From Campylobacter rectus (GTDB lineage Bacteria > Campylobacterota > Campylobacteria > Campylobacterales > Campylobacteraceae): a DNA stretch of 64,000 nucleotides. This document shows positions 57,886 through 64,000 of this stretch, piece after piece. The number at the start of each line of letters is the position of its first letter. The stretch's first letter is position 1. Position numbers and translations under genes: made by a program. The stretch is taken from the NCBI RefSeq assembly GCF_004803795.1, contig NZ_CP012543.1, positions 1,364,001 to 1,428,000 on the forward strand, in the 5' to 3' direction. Under the pieces are notes generated by a model. The model was not told the origin of the DNA. It saw only the letters and a program-made list of their open reading frames with translations, and ran no database searches.

Positions 57886-57912
57886 TTATTTTGTTTTACA
57901 ACAACAAAATAA
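57886..57912. promoter_or_regulatory. 27-bp inverted-repeat operator next to the promoter
   Basis: Perfect 10-bp arms TTATTTTGTT and AACAAAATAA with a 7-base spacer TTACAAC. It begins 7 bases upstream of the -35 box of the 57811 gene, a position suited to a repressor or activator dimer. Confidence 0.6.
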
Positions 57913-57935
57913 AATAAATGTTTAGTTTTAAAATA

Positions 57936-57964
57936 TTTAATGCCTAGAAATATTAGGCATTAAA
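57936..57964 (-). terminator. Hairpin at the end of the minus-strand gene run
   Basis: Perfect 11-bp inverted repeat TTTAATGCCTA/TAGGCATTAAA with a 7-base loop. It overlaps the stop codon of the HTH gene (57960-57962). Minus-strand sequence beyond is T-rich but not a clean T-run. Probably ends the long minus-strand transcript, insulating the 57811 gene. Confidence 0.55.
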
Positions 57965-58658
57965 CAATCATCGACTTTAACGTATTTTGTAGGGTCTTAT
58001 AGTTCTCTAGCTCCTTTTGTAGCTCGTGAATTGTTAAAATCATCTCGCACGCCTTTTCAACTTGTGGCGTTATTCTACCTAGCGACAAGGCCGATCGCAG
58101 CCCACCCTCACTCATTCCTATTTTCTCCGCCAGCTCTCTTTGCGTGATGTCCAACTCGGTACATACGCGCTTAACTATATTTTGCTCTTTATAATTTGGA
58201 TCAAAATGCCACTCAATCACATATAAATCGTTTTGCTTTTTATCCTTAAATTCTATATGATTACCGCCCTGATGAAAAAAGGTATCGTATCCGACTATCT
58301 CTTTGATTTTGGCGTTTATTTCTTTGATAAGCTCTTTTTCATTACCTCGCTTTATCGGCGTGACCGGATTTATCTCGTGTTTAAGTTGCCCTAGGATTAA
58401 AATTTTAGATCCGTCCGTCGGGTCATTGCCTTTATCAATCGCATTAGGATTTTCTATCATAAGATCAGGGCTGTGCATGTTGTCTTCAAGCCAATCAAAG
58501 ACGCTATCCTCGTCGTCCTCGTTGCGCAGGTTTTCGATGCAGTATTTTTTAAACCTCTGATAAAACGGCAATATCGCCTCTAAATTAGTGGGATGCAACC
58601 ATTTATTATTTTCTTTTGCGTATTTTTTACATATTTTTATAAAATTTTCACTTGTCAT
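57960..58658 (-). CDS. Element protein with C-terminal helix-turn-helix
   Basis: 232 residues. N-terminal and central region (WLHPTNLEAILPFYQRFKKY, DDEDSVFDWLEDNMHSPDL, GYDTFFHQGGNHIEFKDKKQ) is not recognised. The last 75 residues contain an XRE-like HTH (LDITQRELAEKIGMSEGGLRS) followed by a short helix pair (ELQKELENYKTL), a possible dimerisation coil. Probably a transcription regulator of the element. Start: ATG at 58658 with AAGGG upstream, overlapping the end of the third zinc-ribbon gene by 11 bases; other in-frame starts further up lack a ribosome site. Last gene of the minus-strand run. Confidence 0.75.
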   Translation of the reverse strand: MTSENFIKICKKYAKENNKWLHPTNLEAILPFYQRFKKYCIENLRNEDDEDSVFDWLEDNMHSPDLMIENPNAIDKGNDPTDGSKILILGQLKHEINPVTPIKRGNEKELIKEINAKIKEIVGYDTFFHQGGNHIEFKDKKQNDLYVIEWHFDPNYKEQNIVKRVCTELDITQRELAEKIGMSEGGLRSALSLGRITPQVEKACEMILTIHELQKELENYKTLQNTLKSMIV

Positions 58659-58896
58659 TTTTTCCCTTTTCATCGTCGCAAATAAAGCTAAATTCGGCGT
58701 CATTAGCTCTTTTAAATATCTTTAAAACATCGTTTAACATAATGACGGGATCGTCTGCTCCGCTAAAAAGATGAGCACCGCAAACAGGGCAACTCCTAAA
58801 GGCTCTTTTTTCGTCGTCTATCTTAAAGATAAATTTAGAAGCGCATTTTTTGCATTTTGTTTCGAGCTCTATGATCTCTTTTACGTTCTTTTTCAT
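58648..58896 (-). CDS. Tandem zinc-ribbon protein, copy 3
   Basis: 82 residues. Begins MKKNVKEI, then a zinc-ribbon of the form CKKC (residues 15-18) and CPVC (36-39), an acidic helical middle and a C-terminal block FSFICDDEKGKNDK. Paralogous to the two genes upstream: same start, same CxxC-x17-CPxC spacing (within a residue or two) and same FIC-acidic-Lys end. Start overlaps the stop of copy 2 (ATGA). Function unknown; the small Com zinc finger of phage Mu has a similar CxxC...CPxC layout, but that is only an analogy. Confidence 0.8.
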   Translation of the reverse strand: MKKNVKEIIELETKCKKCASKFIFKIDDEKRAFRSCPVCGAHLFSGADDPVIMLNDVLKIFKRANDAEFSFICDDEKGKNDK

Positions 58897-59135
58897 TTTT
58901 CAGCCTTTTCATCCTCGCAAATAAAGCTCACTTGTAACCCCTTAGTGTCTTTTAGCCTAAAAAATACATCATCAAGCGCGCTTAATACGTCGCTATCGCC
59001 CCTAAAAAACGTAAAATCGCAGTTAGGGCATCGCGTTATTGTCTTTTTTCTATTTTCAAAGTCGAATATAACTCTAGTCCCGCAATTATCGCACTTAAAT
59101 TCAAGTTCTTTAATGTCTTTTATATTCTTTTTCAT
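58893..59135 (-). CDS. Tandem zinc-ribbon protein, copy 2
   Basis: 80 residues. MKKNIKDIKELEFKCDNCGT carries the first CxxC, TRCPNCDFTFF the second, and the end is VSFICEDEKAEK. Middle region (LSALDDVFFRLKDTKG) parallels the corresponding segment of the sister copies. ATGA overlaps at both ends tie it to its neighbours. Identity to the other copies is highest in the first 18 residues and in the last 12. Confidence 0.8.
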   Translation of the reverse strand: MKKNIKDIKELEFKCDNCGTRVIFDFENRKKTITRCPNCDFTFFRGDSDVLSALDDVFFRLKDTKGLQVSFICEDEKAEK

Positions 59136-59377
59136 CGCTCACCCTTTTCATCGTCGCAGATCAAATTTACGCGCATTTCTTGCATTGAAAAAATCTCAAT
59201 CCCTCTTTTTAAGGCATTAAGCCCGTCGATTAGACTTACTTGACTTACCCAAATTTCGCTGCAATTAGGACAAGTATAAACAAAGTTCTCAAGTGTGGAG
59301 AAATTTAGGCTAAGCGATGTCTCGCATTTTTTGCATACAAATTCGATGCCTTTAACCTCTTTTATGTTTTTCTTCAT
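59132..59377 (-). CDS. Tandem zinc-ribbon protein, copy 1
   Basis: 81 residues, first of the three in transcription order. MKKNIKEVKGIEFVCKKCET with CxxC, then YTCPNCSEIWV with the second pair, an amphipathic helix (LIDGLNALKRGIEIFSMQ) and the terminal VNLICDDEKGER. A good Shine-Dalgarno (AAGGT) precedes the ATG, and its stop overlaps the copy 2 start, so the trio is translationally coupled. Confidence 0.8.
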   Translation of the reverse strand: MKKNIKEVKGIEFVCKKCETSLSLNFSTLENFVYTCPNCSEIWVSQVSLIDGLNALKRGIEIFSMQEMRVNLICDDEKGER

Positions 59378-59417
59378 TTTCTACCTTTATATTATTTTAC
59401 TAAATTTCGACTAAATT

Positions 59418-60191
59418 TTACGCGCTCTTTGAGAAAAATTGCTCTATTTTTGGCGCGAGTGCCACTTGCCCCTTACTCGTGATTTTCGTCGTAAAGGTTT
59501 GCAGATTGCCTTTTGTGGTGGCTATCACGTTCATCACGAGCTCAAAGTATCCGTTATCGACGTATTTCTGATAAGGCTTATTGTCTTTTTGCAAGTAGCC
59601 ACTATCTCGCAGCCAGCTAAAAAGCCGTTTTTGCCCTACTCTTATGCGCTTGTCGTCGCATAGGGCTTTTGCGTAGTCGCCGATATTGATGCTCGTCGCG
59701 CTTGCTTCGACTGCTTTTGCGAAGGTGATATAAGGCAAATTTGCCGCCTTTTCGCGCTCTAGTTCCTGAGTTTTAGCTCTTTGGGCTTTTAGATCAAGGG
59801 CTAGTTTTATGATCGTATCGGGATCGCTTAGCACCTCATCGATCTTTTTTTGAGTGAGATAGCCGCCGTGCTTGCGGATAGACGGCAAAACCTCGATATT
59901 GACCCATTTTCTAAAGCTCCTCGCGTTTGGCTTGTCGCTTCGCATGAGCACGAAATAAAGCTGCGGCTCGGTAATAAAAGTCGCGTTTTGCTCCCTGCCC
60001 AGGCTGTCAAAGATGGGGTAAGTCAAACTTAGGCCATCGTCAAACTCCGAAGTGATCGCATTTTTAACAACGCTTGCATTGGTAAGATCTAAAATTTTAC
60101 AAACATCAGCTAAACAAAACAGCGGATCGCCCGCCTCACCGACTGCGACCCTGATCTCAAAGTTATCGTTTTTAAAAATTTCTAGGTTCAT
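59418..60191 (-). CDS. Phage antirepressor with Bro-N and KilAC domains
   Basis: 257 residues. The N-terminal Bro-N domain shows FEIRVAVGEAGDPLFCLADV, CKILDLTNASVVKN, FITEPQLYFVLMRSDKPNAR and FRKWVNIEVLPSIRKHGGYL. The C-terminal half is KilAC-like (SINIGDYAKALCDDKRIRVG, LFSWLRDSGYLQKDNKPYQK). Antirepressors of this type inactivate phage repressors or regulate early genes. A second regulator of this kind lies at 57161-57811. Preceded by a YopX gene. Confidence 0.92.
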   Translation of the reverse strand: MNLEIFKNDNFEIRVAVGEAGDPLFCLADVCKILDLTNASVVKNAITSEFDDGLSLTYPIFDSLGREQNATFITEPQLYFVLMRSDKPNARSFRKWVNIEVLPSIRKHGGYLTQKKIDEVLSDPDTIIKLALDLKAQRAKTQELEREKAANLPYITFAKAVEASATSINIGDYAKALCDDKRIRVGQKRLFSWLRDSGYLQKDNKPYQKYVDNGYFELVMNVIATTKGNLQTFTTKITSKGQVALAPKIEQFFSKSA

Positions 60192-60204
60192 TTTTTGGCC
60201 TCTG

Positions 60205-60612
60205 TTAAATTTTATTTTCGTAAATATTGCCGACGACTACCCAATCGCCGAGCTCACTGAGAGAAAATCGCAAATCCTCCCGCTTTTTATCAACCGGTCT
60301 AACGATGAAATTTCCGAAATCAAAAATCACCTCGCCTATCTCGCCGTCTCGCGGATTATAAAATTCATCGCCGCAAGGAGACTGCGGGTCAAATTTGACG
60401 ATGTCGCCCTCGTAAATTTCCGCATTATTTTGATCCTTTACGCCGGCGTATTGCATTAGCTCGATTTCAGAAAATCTAAAATATGCGGCATAATCTTGTT
60501 CGTCCGAATTCTTTTTCGTTACCGTAACCAATTCAAAGCACATATCTATCGCCTCTAAAAAATACATCTTTCTTTCTTTAATATGCCACGCTCTAAATTT
60601 AATCTCTCTCAT
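60205..60612 (-). CDS. YopX-family phage protein
   Basis: 135 residues with the YopX start MREIKFRAWHIKERKMYF, then ELMQYAGVKDQNNAEIYEGD, IVKFDP, GEVIFDFGNFIVRP and the final WVVVGNIYEN. Common in prophages of many phyla; function unknown. Clear family call. Its start follows a small gene by 4 bases. Confidence 0.92.
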   Translation of the reverse strand: MREIKFRAWHIKERKMYFLEAIDMCFELVTVTKKNSDEQDYAAYFRFSEIELMQYAGVKDQNNAEIYEGDIVKFDPQSPCGDEFYNPRDGEIGEVIFDFGNFIVRPVDKKREDLRFSLSELGDWVVVGNIYENKI

Positions 60613-60616
60613 ATCA

Positions 60617-60814
60617 TTAATCCTTAATCTTCTTGATTATCCCTCTTAGTTTTTCGTCTTTTGTAGTCATTGTTTTGGCGTCTAGTCCTTTTTGAGCCAT
60701 CCTTTTAATCTCGCCCAGTAATTGGGCTGTGCGGGAGGGCAAAACTACTTTTTTGCGCCTTAGCATCGTGATCTCCTCTTGTGCCGCCTTTAGTTTCGCT
60801 TCTAGTTCTTCCAT
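60617..60814 (-). CDS. Small helical hypothetical protein of the element
   Basis: 65 residues, almost certainly a short coiled coil (MEELEAKLKAAQEEITMLRR) followed by a basic helical tail. The ATG has GGAG upstream and the gene is tightly packed between the helicase and YopX genes. No family recognised. Confidence 0.6.
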   Translation of the reverse strand: MEELEAKLKAAQEEITMLRRKKVVLPSRTAQLLGEIKRMAQKGLDAKTMTTKDEKLRGIIKKIKD

Positions 60815-60844
60815 AGTCGCTCCTTAAAATGTTTGTTCAGGAGA

Positions 60845-62236
60845 TCAAACGGCTTTTAAAAACTCCGGCAAGCTCATCGCTACGCTCGGGTTATACTCGC
60901 TTTTTTCTCGGCTTACGCGCTTGATCTCGCTTAGCACCAGCTCGCGCGTTTGCTCCAAGCACCCCTCGATCATTTTGTAAAATTCCGCCTCTTTGCGGCG
61001 GATATTTGCTAGCACGTTTGCCTCGGCTTCGCTCGTAATGATATAGCAAGTTACTTCACGCGTTTGGCCGTAGCGATAGACGCGGCGCAAGCTTTGGAAA
61101 AATCCCTCAAAGCTATCCGATAGCGAGGCGTAGATCACGTTTGCGCAGTGCTTTTGCCAGTTCATGCCAAAGCCGGCGATCTTGGGTTTTGTTATGAGGC
61201 ACTTTATTTTACCGTTTGCAAAATCGCTCATCGCGCGCGCCTTAAACTCGTCGCTATCGCTTCCCTTGATCTCCACGCTATCGGCTACTAGCTTTTTGAG
61301 CATCGCGCCCTCGTCGTTTAGCTCGCACCAAATCAAAAAATTCTCGTTTGATGTATTGCAGATCTCGGCCACTTTTTCGCATCTTTGCTCTAGGCTATCT
61401 TTTTTGGCTTGCCTGCGCTCTTGCAAGGTTTGCGCGGCTATCGCAAAAAGCGAATCCTTACTTTGGCTTTCAACTTCGACGTGCTGCATTTTTAGCGGCG
61501 GCAGCTTAAATTTAGCGTCCTCTTCGGCACTATACCCCAGATCGGAGGGCTTTGTGAAAAACACCGCCCACGAGCTGATAAATTTCCAAAACGGCTTAAC
61601 TGCGTGGCCTTTTAGTATCCATTCGGACGTATCGCCGCCGTCGTGCACAAAATACATCGAGAGCATTTCGGATAAGCTCATCACGTTTAAAAACTCCGTG
61701 TGATTACCTAGCTCCGTGTAGTCGTTCGGGCTTGGAGTGGCCGAGCAAGCGAGCTTATAAGGCGTGTGTTTGTAATTTTCGATGATTAAATTTCGCGTGG
61801 CCGACGTATAACTTTTGAGCCTTGAGCTCTCGTCCAGGACTAGCGCGACAAACGCGTCCGGGTCAAATTTATCCAACTTTTCGTAATTGGTAATGTTTAG
61901 CCCGTTTATCACGTCGTCCGCGCTTTCGCAAAATTTAACGTCATATCCTAGGATGCGCTTTATCTCCTCGATACTCTGAAAAGCGACGGCAAGAGGCGTC
62001 ACGATGAGCACGGGCGCGCGCTCTTTTAGCCAAATTTGATAAGCCCACTCGCCTTGCATCGCGGTTTTGCCGCTGCCCGTCATCGCAAATATCGCAAAAT
62101 GCCCCTTTTTAAGCGCAAGATAAACGAGATCCTTTTGATAATCAAACAGCGCGCCGTTTAGCTCGTCTCGCGATATTTCGATGCTTTTAAAGCTTGCGCG
62201 TTTTTGTTTCGTCTTTAAAAAGTCTTCATATTGCAT
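60845..62236 (-). CDS. SNF2-type DNA helicase/ATPase of the element
   Basis: 463 residues, superfamily 2. Motif I AMTGSGKT (51-58), motif II DESS (135-138, a DExx-box variant), motif III CSATPSPNDY, and in the second RecA domain the arginine-finger region SLRRVYRYGQTREV, characteristic of SNF2-like phage helicases. The N-terminal FDYQKDLVYLALKKGHFAIF is typical of the DNA-loading strand. Found near replication genes in many prophages; here next to an orphan methyltransferase. Shine-Dalgarno AAGGAAA. Confidence 0.9.
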   Translation of the reverse strand: MQYEDFLKTKQKRASFKSIEISRDELNGALFDYQKDLVYLALKKGHFAIFAMTGSGKTAMQGEWAYQIWLKERAPVLIVTPLAVAFQSIEEIKRILGYDVKFCESADDVINGLNITNYEKLDKFDPDAFVALVLDESSRLKSYTSATRNLIIENYKHTPYKLACSATPSPNDYTELGNHTEFLNVMSLSEMLSMYFVHDGGDTSEWILKGHAVKPFWKFISSWAVFFTKPSDLGYSAEEDAKFKLPPLKMQHVEVESQSKDSLFAIAAQTLQERRQAKKDSLEQRCEKVAEICNTSNENFLIWCELNDEGAMLKKLVADSVEIKGSDSDEFKARAMSDFANGKIKCLITKPKIAGFGMNWQKHCANVIYASLSDSFEGFFQSLRRVYRYGQTREVTCYIITSEAEANVLANIRRKEAEFYKMIEGCLEQTRELVLSEIKRVSREKSEYNPSVAMSLPEFLKAV

Positions 62237-62253
62237 AAATTTTCCTTATCTCT

Positions 62254-62325
62254 AGGTTGCGAGTAGCAACCTTAGTCTTTAGTATTTGGTTCTTTAGCGG
62301 CGATTTATTCGCCGCGCTAAAAGAA
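62254..62325. promoter_or_regulatory. Two hairpins upstream of the helicase gene
   Basis: AGGTTGC-GAGTA-GCAACCT (62254-62272) and, 17 bases on, an imperfect long palindrome with core GCGGCG-ATTTATT-CGCCGC and outer arms TTCTTT-AGC and GCTAAAAGAA (62290-62325). Both lie in the 91-bp gap before the helicase gene. Likely mRNA structure, an attenuator or protein-binding site. Confidence 0.5.
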
Positions 62326-62327
62326 CG

Positions 62328-62615
62328 TTAGATAATACAATTCTTGAAAAAATCGGGCATTGAGCGGATTTTGCCGTTATCGCTTAACGTGGCGATAATC
62401 TCAAAATGCTCATGCTCGTCCAAACATCCGATCGCTTTTCTCATCGCTTCGCGCCTCGCGTTTTCTAGCTCTTGCTTTAGGACGCTTATGTCTTCGCCTG
62501 ATCTCTTTGCTTTGAAAAATGCCATTTGAAGCGCGCCGTATCTTCTAATCTCGGGTCTGCACGCATTTTTAACTTTACTCGCGTAGAAGTCTTGAATTTC
62601 TTTTGCCTTATCCAC
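62328..62615 (-). CDS. Small hypothetical protein of the element
   Basis: 95 residues, helical and charged (DKAKEIQDFYASKVKNACRP, KQELENARREAMRKAIGCLD), no recognised domain. It begins 10 bases after the methyltransferase stop, and the frame is coherent. Function unknown. Confidence 0.65.
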   Translation of the reverse strand: MDKAKEIQDFYASKVKNACRPEIRRYGALQMAFFKAKRSGEDISVLKQELENARREAMRKAIGCLDEHEHFEIIATLSDNGKIRSMPDFFKNCII

Positions 62616-62624
62616 CGTAAGCCT

Positions 62625-63560
62625 TTAAAAAAGCGATCCCTGGGCGCGCTCTCGCATGGCTAGCTCGCAGTTTTTCGCCGCAACGTTAAAATAAGAGTTC
62701 TTTAGCTCGATGCCTATCCCTTTGCGGTTCATTTTTAGGGATTGATAAACCTCGCTACCGATACCCAAAAACGGAGTAAATACGACGTCGCCCTCATTGC
62801 TCCATAGCTGAAGCGCGCGTTCTATAACGTCGAGCTGGAGCGGACAAATATGCTTCTCGTCCTCGTCGTCGCGGCTACCTTTTAGGCTTAGCGTATTGCT
62901 TGGATTAATGTCCATCCAAACCGGGCTCGCGTATCTTTGCCATACTTCGATACTGCCGCGGTTTAGATTGCCTTTTTCTTCGTCAAATTTGGATGCGATC
63001 GGCGCACCGTCGCCGCAGTAGTATTTTAGCCCGCCCTCGATCGGCTCGGCGTTTATGCCCGGCTTTCTCATCGTGACTAGATAGTCGGGTATCCCTTGAC
63101 GGCTCATTGCGCTATCTTTTACGAGTTGCTTATGAAGCAGTCCGAGCGCCTTGGTGCGTTGCTGAGCGATTACGGGATCTTTCCAGATGCAAACCTCGGA
63201 GTGAAATATAAAGCCCACGCTCTCAAAAAGGCGTATCAGCTCGCCTCTAAAGTCGCGAATTCCGATAAATCCGTCTCTAACCTTTGAAGTCGGTAAATTC
63301 ATGCAGTGAAAACTCATGAGCCGCCCACTTTTTAGGATACGAAATAGCTCCTTTGCTAAAAACGCAAAGTGCTCCATAAATTCGCCCTTTTCTGAGTTGC
63401 CCATATCTCGATCGGAATTTGAATAAGTGTAAAGGCTATCAAACGGCGGCGAGTAAATGATATATCCTACACTCTCATCGTTTAAGGCTTTAACAACCTC
63501 GCAGCTGTCGCCGTTATAAATGGCGTAATCACGCGCCACGACTTGATCTATCACGTTCAT
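62625..63560 (-). CDS. Orphan DNA methyltransferase (beta-class N4/N6)
   Basis: 311 residues. Motif IV SPPF (37-40) precedes the SAM motif FTPFLGIGSE (about 261-270), the motif order of beta-class amino-methyltransferases. Around them are ESVGYIIYSPPFD and GIGIELKNSYFNVAAKNCEL. No restriction endonuclease gene lies next to it, so it is probably an orphan phage enzyme that protects or marks phage DNA. Its start overlaps the HTH gene stop by 4 bases. Confidence 0.92.
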   Translation of the reverse strand: MNVIDQVVARDYAIYNGDSCEVVKALNDESVGYIIYSPPFDSLYTYSNSDRDMGNSEKGEFMEHFAFLAKELFRILKSGRLMSFHCMNLPTSKVRDGFIGIRDFRGELIRLFESVGFIFHSEVCIWKDPVIAQQRTKALGLLHKQLVKDSAMSRQGIPDYLVTMRKPGINAEPIEGGLKYYCGDGAPIASKFDEEKGNLNRGSIEVWQRYASPVWMDINPSNTLSLKGSRDDEDEKHICPLQLDVIERALQLWSNEGDVVFTPFLGIGSEVYQSLKMNRKGIGIELKNSYFNVAAKNCELAMRERAQGSLF

Positions 63561-63739
63561 GCTTCTTTACCTCTAATCATCTCTAAAATCTCATCTTTAT
63601 CGACAAACACGCTGCGACCGGTTACGGCGTAGCGCTTAATAAGGCCTTTTTGCGCCCACTTCTTGATCGTTATCACCGCAACGCCTAGCATTTTTGCCGC
63701 CTGCGCGTAGCTGATAAAATTTATTTGATTTTGATGCAT
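63557..63739 (-). CDS. Small MerR/excisionase-like HTH protein
   Basis: 60 residues with a DNA-binding helix-turn-helix of excisionase/MerR type: SYAQAAKMLGVAVITIKKWA, then GLIKRYAVTGRSVFVDKDEI. Start: ATG at 63739 with GGAG 5 bases before; an upstream GTG is embedded in the Shine-Dalgarno. It could be the excisionase or a regulator of the methyltransferase to which it is coupled. Role not proven. Confidence 0.8.
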   Translation of the reverse strand: MHQNQINFISYAQAAKMLGVAVITIKKWAQKGLIKRYAVTGRSVFVDKDEILEMIRGKEA

Positions 63740-63749
63740 TTTCACTCCT

Positions 63750-63845
63750 TTAACTTCGCAGGCGAGCCAAGCCCGCCTTTACGACGAGGGATTTTATCCC
63801 CTCGACCCCTCTAAAGCCCTGCTGCGCGGGTTCCCTATTTTTCAT
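63750..63845 (-). CDS. Doubtful 31-residue ORF coupled to the previous gene
   Basis: The frame opens with an ATG overlapping the upstream stop (ATGA) and would encode MKNREPAQQGFRGVEGIKSL and a basic tail. The DNA is a run of hairpins (see the separate entry), so this may be no gene, or a leader peptide. Confidence 0.3.
   Translation of the reverse strand: MKNREPAQQGFRGVEGIKSLVVKAGLARLRS
63760..63832. promoter_or_regulatory. Three successive hairpins before the HTH/methyltransferase genes
   Basis: AGGCGAGC-CAA-GCCCGCCT (63760-63778), CGAGGG-ATTTTATC-CCCTCG (63785-63804) and AGCCC-TGCTGCGC-GGGTT (63815-63832). GC-rich stems in tandem within 75 bases. No T-run follows on the minus strand. Likely an RNA regulatory element or a protein-binding array. 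Confidence 0.5.
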
Positions 63846-64000
63846 TTTGCGCCCTCGATCGGCTTTTCGTTTTTCGCCTTGATCTGCATGGCGATTTTTA
63901 TATGCTCCTCGTTCGGATACCTTTTGATTAAATTTTCTATACCTTCGATCGTGAAGTATTTACAAACCTTAAGCGCCTTTATATGCTCATCTACGTTAAA
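63842..64000 (-). CDS. C-terminal part of an element gene (cut by right window edge)
   Basis: The last 52 codons of a minus-strand gene that begins beyond the window, ending FTIEGIENLIKRYPNEEHIK and AMQIKAKNEKPIEGAK. Helical and charged. Family not recognisable from this fragment. Confidence 0.6.
   Translation of the reverse strand, partial: FNVDEHIKALKVCKYFTIEGIENLIKRYPNEEHIKIAMQIKAKNEKPIEGAK

Larger units (their letters stand above)
55760..57976. promoter_or_regulatory. Presumed left attachment region (attL): tRNA 3' end and TTACGGA repeats
   Basis: The element boundary is inferred to lie within the tRNA-Leu 3' end (about 55760-55787). Just before the integrase ATG there are two direct copies of TTACGGA (55923-55929 and 55934-55940, 11-bp period) and an inverted copy (ACTCCGTAA, 55965-55973, matching TTACGGAGT at 55934-55942). 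Such clustering fits integrase arm sites or an autoregulatory operator. The relevant block is 55760-55976; the right attachment site is outside the window. Confidence 0.4.
55788..64000. mobile_element. Integrated element, prophage-like (left part)
   Basis: Begins at tRNA-Leu(CAA) with a tyrosine integrase and continues past the right edge. Contents: integrase on plus strand, then more than twelve tightly packed minus-strand genes including two antirepressor-like proteins, a YopX protein, an SNF2-type helicase and an orphan DNA methyltransferase. These are typical of the early/regulatory region of a temperate phage. No capsid, tail or conjugation genes are in view, so a satellite or integrative element remains possible. 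Confidence 0.85.

Noticed and set aside
61164-61703. 179-codon plus-strand frame inside the helicase
   Set aside because: Ser/Leu-rich antisense shadow of a well supported helicase gene.

Overview
The window is a stretch of an epsilonproteobacterial (Campylobacterota) chromosome, most likely Campylobacter. Several gene blocks keep the order I remember from C. jejuni: ilvA / CoA-binding protein / trmA / NhaC-type antiporter / SDR / ankyrin protein (Cj0828c-Cj0834c), methyltransferase / Cys-cluster protein / TPR protein / trpC / HIT protein (Cj0495-Cj0499), flgL-ftsK (Cj0887c-Cj0886c) and torC-torA (Cj0265c-Cj0264c). Base composition looks like mid-40s percent GC (by eye), which fits the oral C. 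showae/C. rectus group better than C. jejuni. The palindrome AAATTT is extremely frequent everywhere, and many gaps of 0.3-2 kb hold decayed genes.

Layout. 1-3703: MacAB-type tripartite efflux operon (the TolC-like gene runs off the left edge). 3852-6918: AEC transporter, then a Met/Lys/Asp repeat secreted peptide coupled to an OmpR-type two-component system. 6919-9055: gene graveyard. 9056-12367: aconitase B with a large low-complexity insertion. 12618-16485: DNA repair methyltransferase, small EamA transporter, chemoreceptor. 16768-23036: S-/N-oxide respiration (torA, torC), its likely response regulator and soluble PAS kinase, and ribBA. 24117-27774: membrane-anchored nuclease-like protein, tRNA-fMet, tRNA-Gln, MOSC pseudogene, DUF4230 protein, ilvA. 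28486-36868: the Cj0829c-Cj0834c-like block with a partial 3' duplication of the SDR gene, then HIT and trpC. 36865-43871: TPR protein, Cys-cluster protein, tRNA methyltransferase, coiled-coil protein, flavin oxidoreductase, class II DAHP synthase. 44035-48372: rarD, a small membrane protein, pyrB-pyrC and an AT-rich gene. 48761-49759: a pseudogene. 49790-55612: ftsK (probable AUU start), flgL behind a clear sigma-54 promoter, yaaA and an HU gene with a strong terminator.

55701-64000: an integrated element (prophage-like) at tRNA-Leu(CAA). A tyrosine integrase reads away from the tRNA. Everything after it is on the minus strand: an antirepressor-like gene with its own promoter/operator, a C-terminal-HTH protein, three tandem paralogous zinc-ribbon proteins, a Bro-N antirepressor, YopX, an SNF2-type helicase, an orphan beta-class DNA methyltransferase and a small HTH protein. 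The right end of the element is outside the window, and no structural phage genes are visible yet.

Most noteworthy: the triplicated zinc-ribbon cassette, the about 210-residue insertion in AcnB, the MXKDX-repeat peptide coupled to a two-component system, the probable AUU start of ftsK, the operator-like repeats at torC and in the prophage switch, and the SDR tail duplication. All family calls are from recognition of sequence features; no database search was run.
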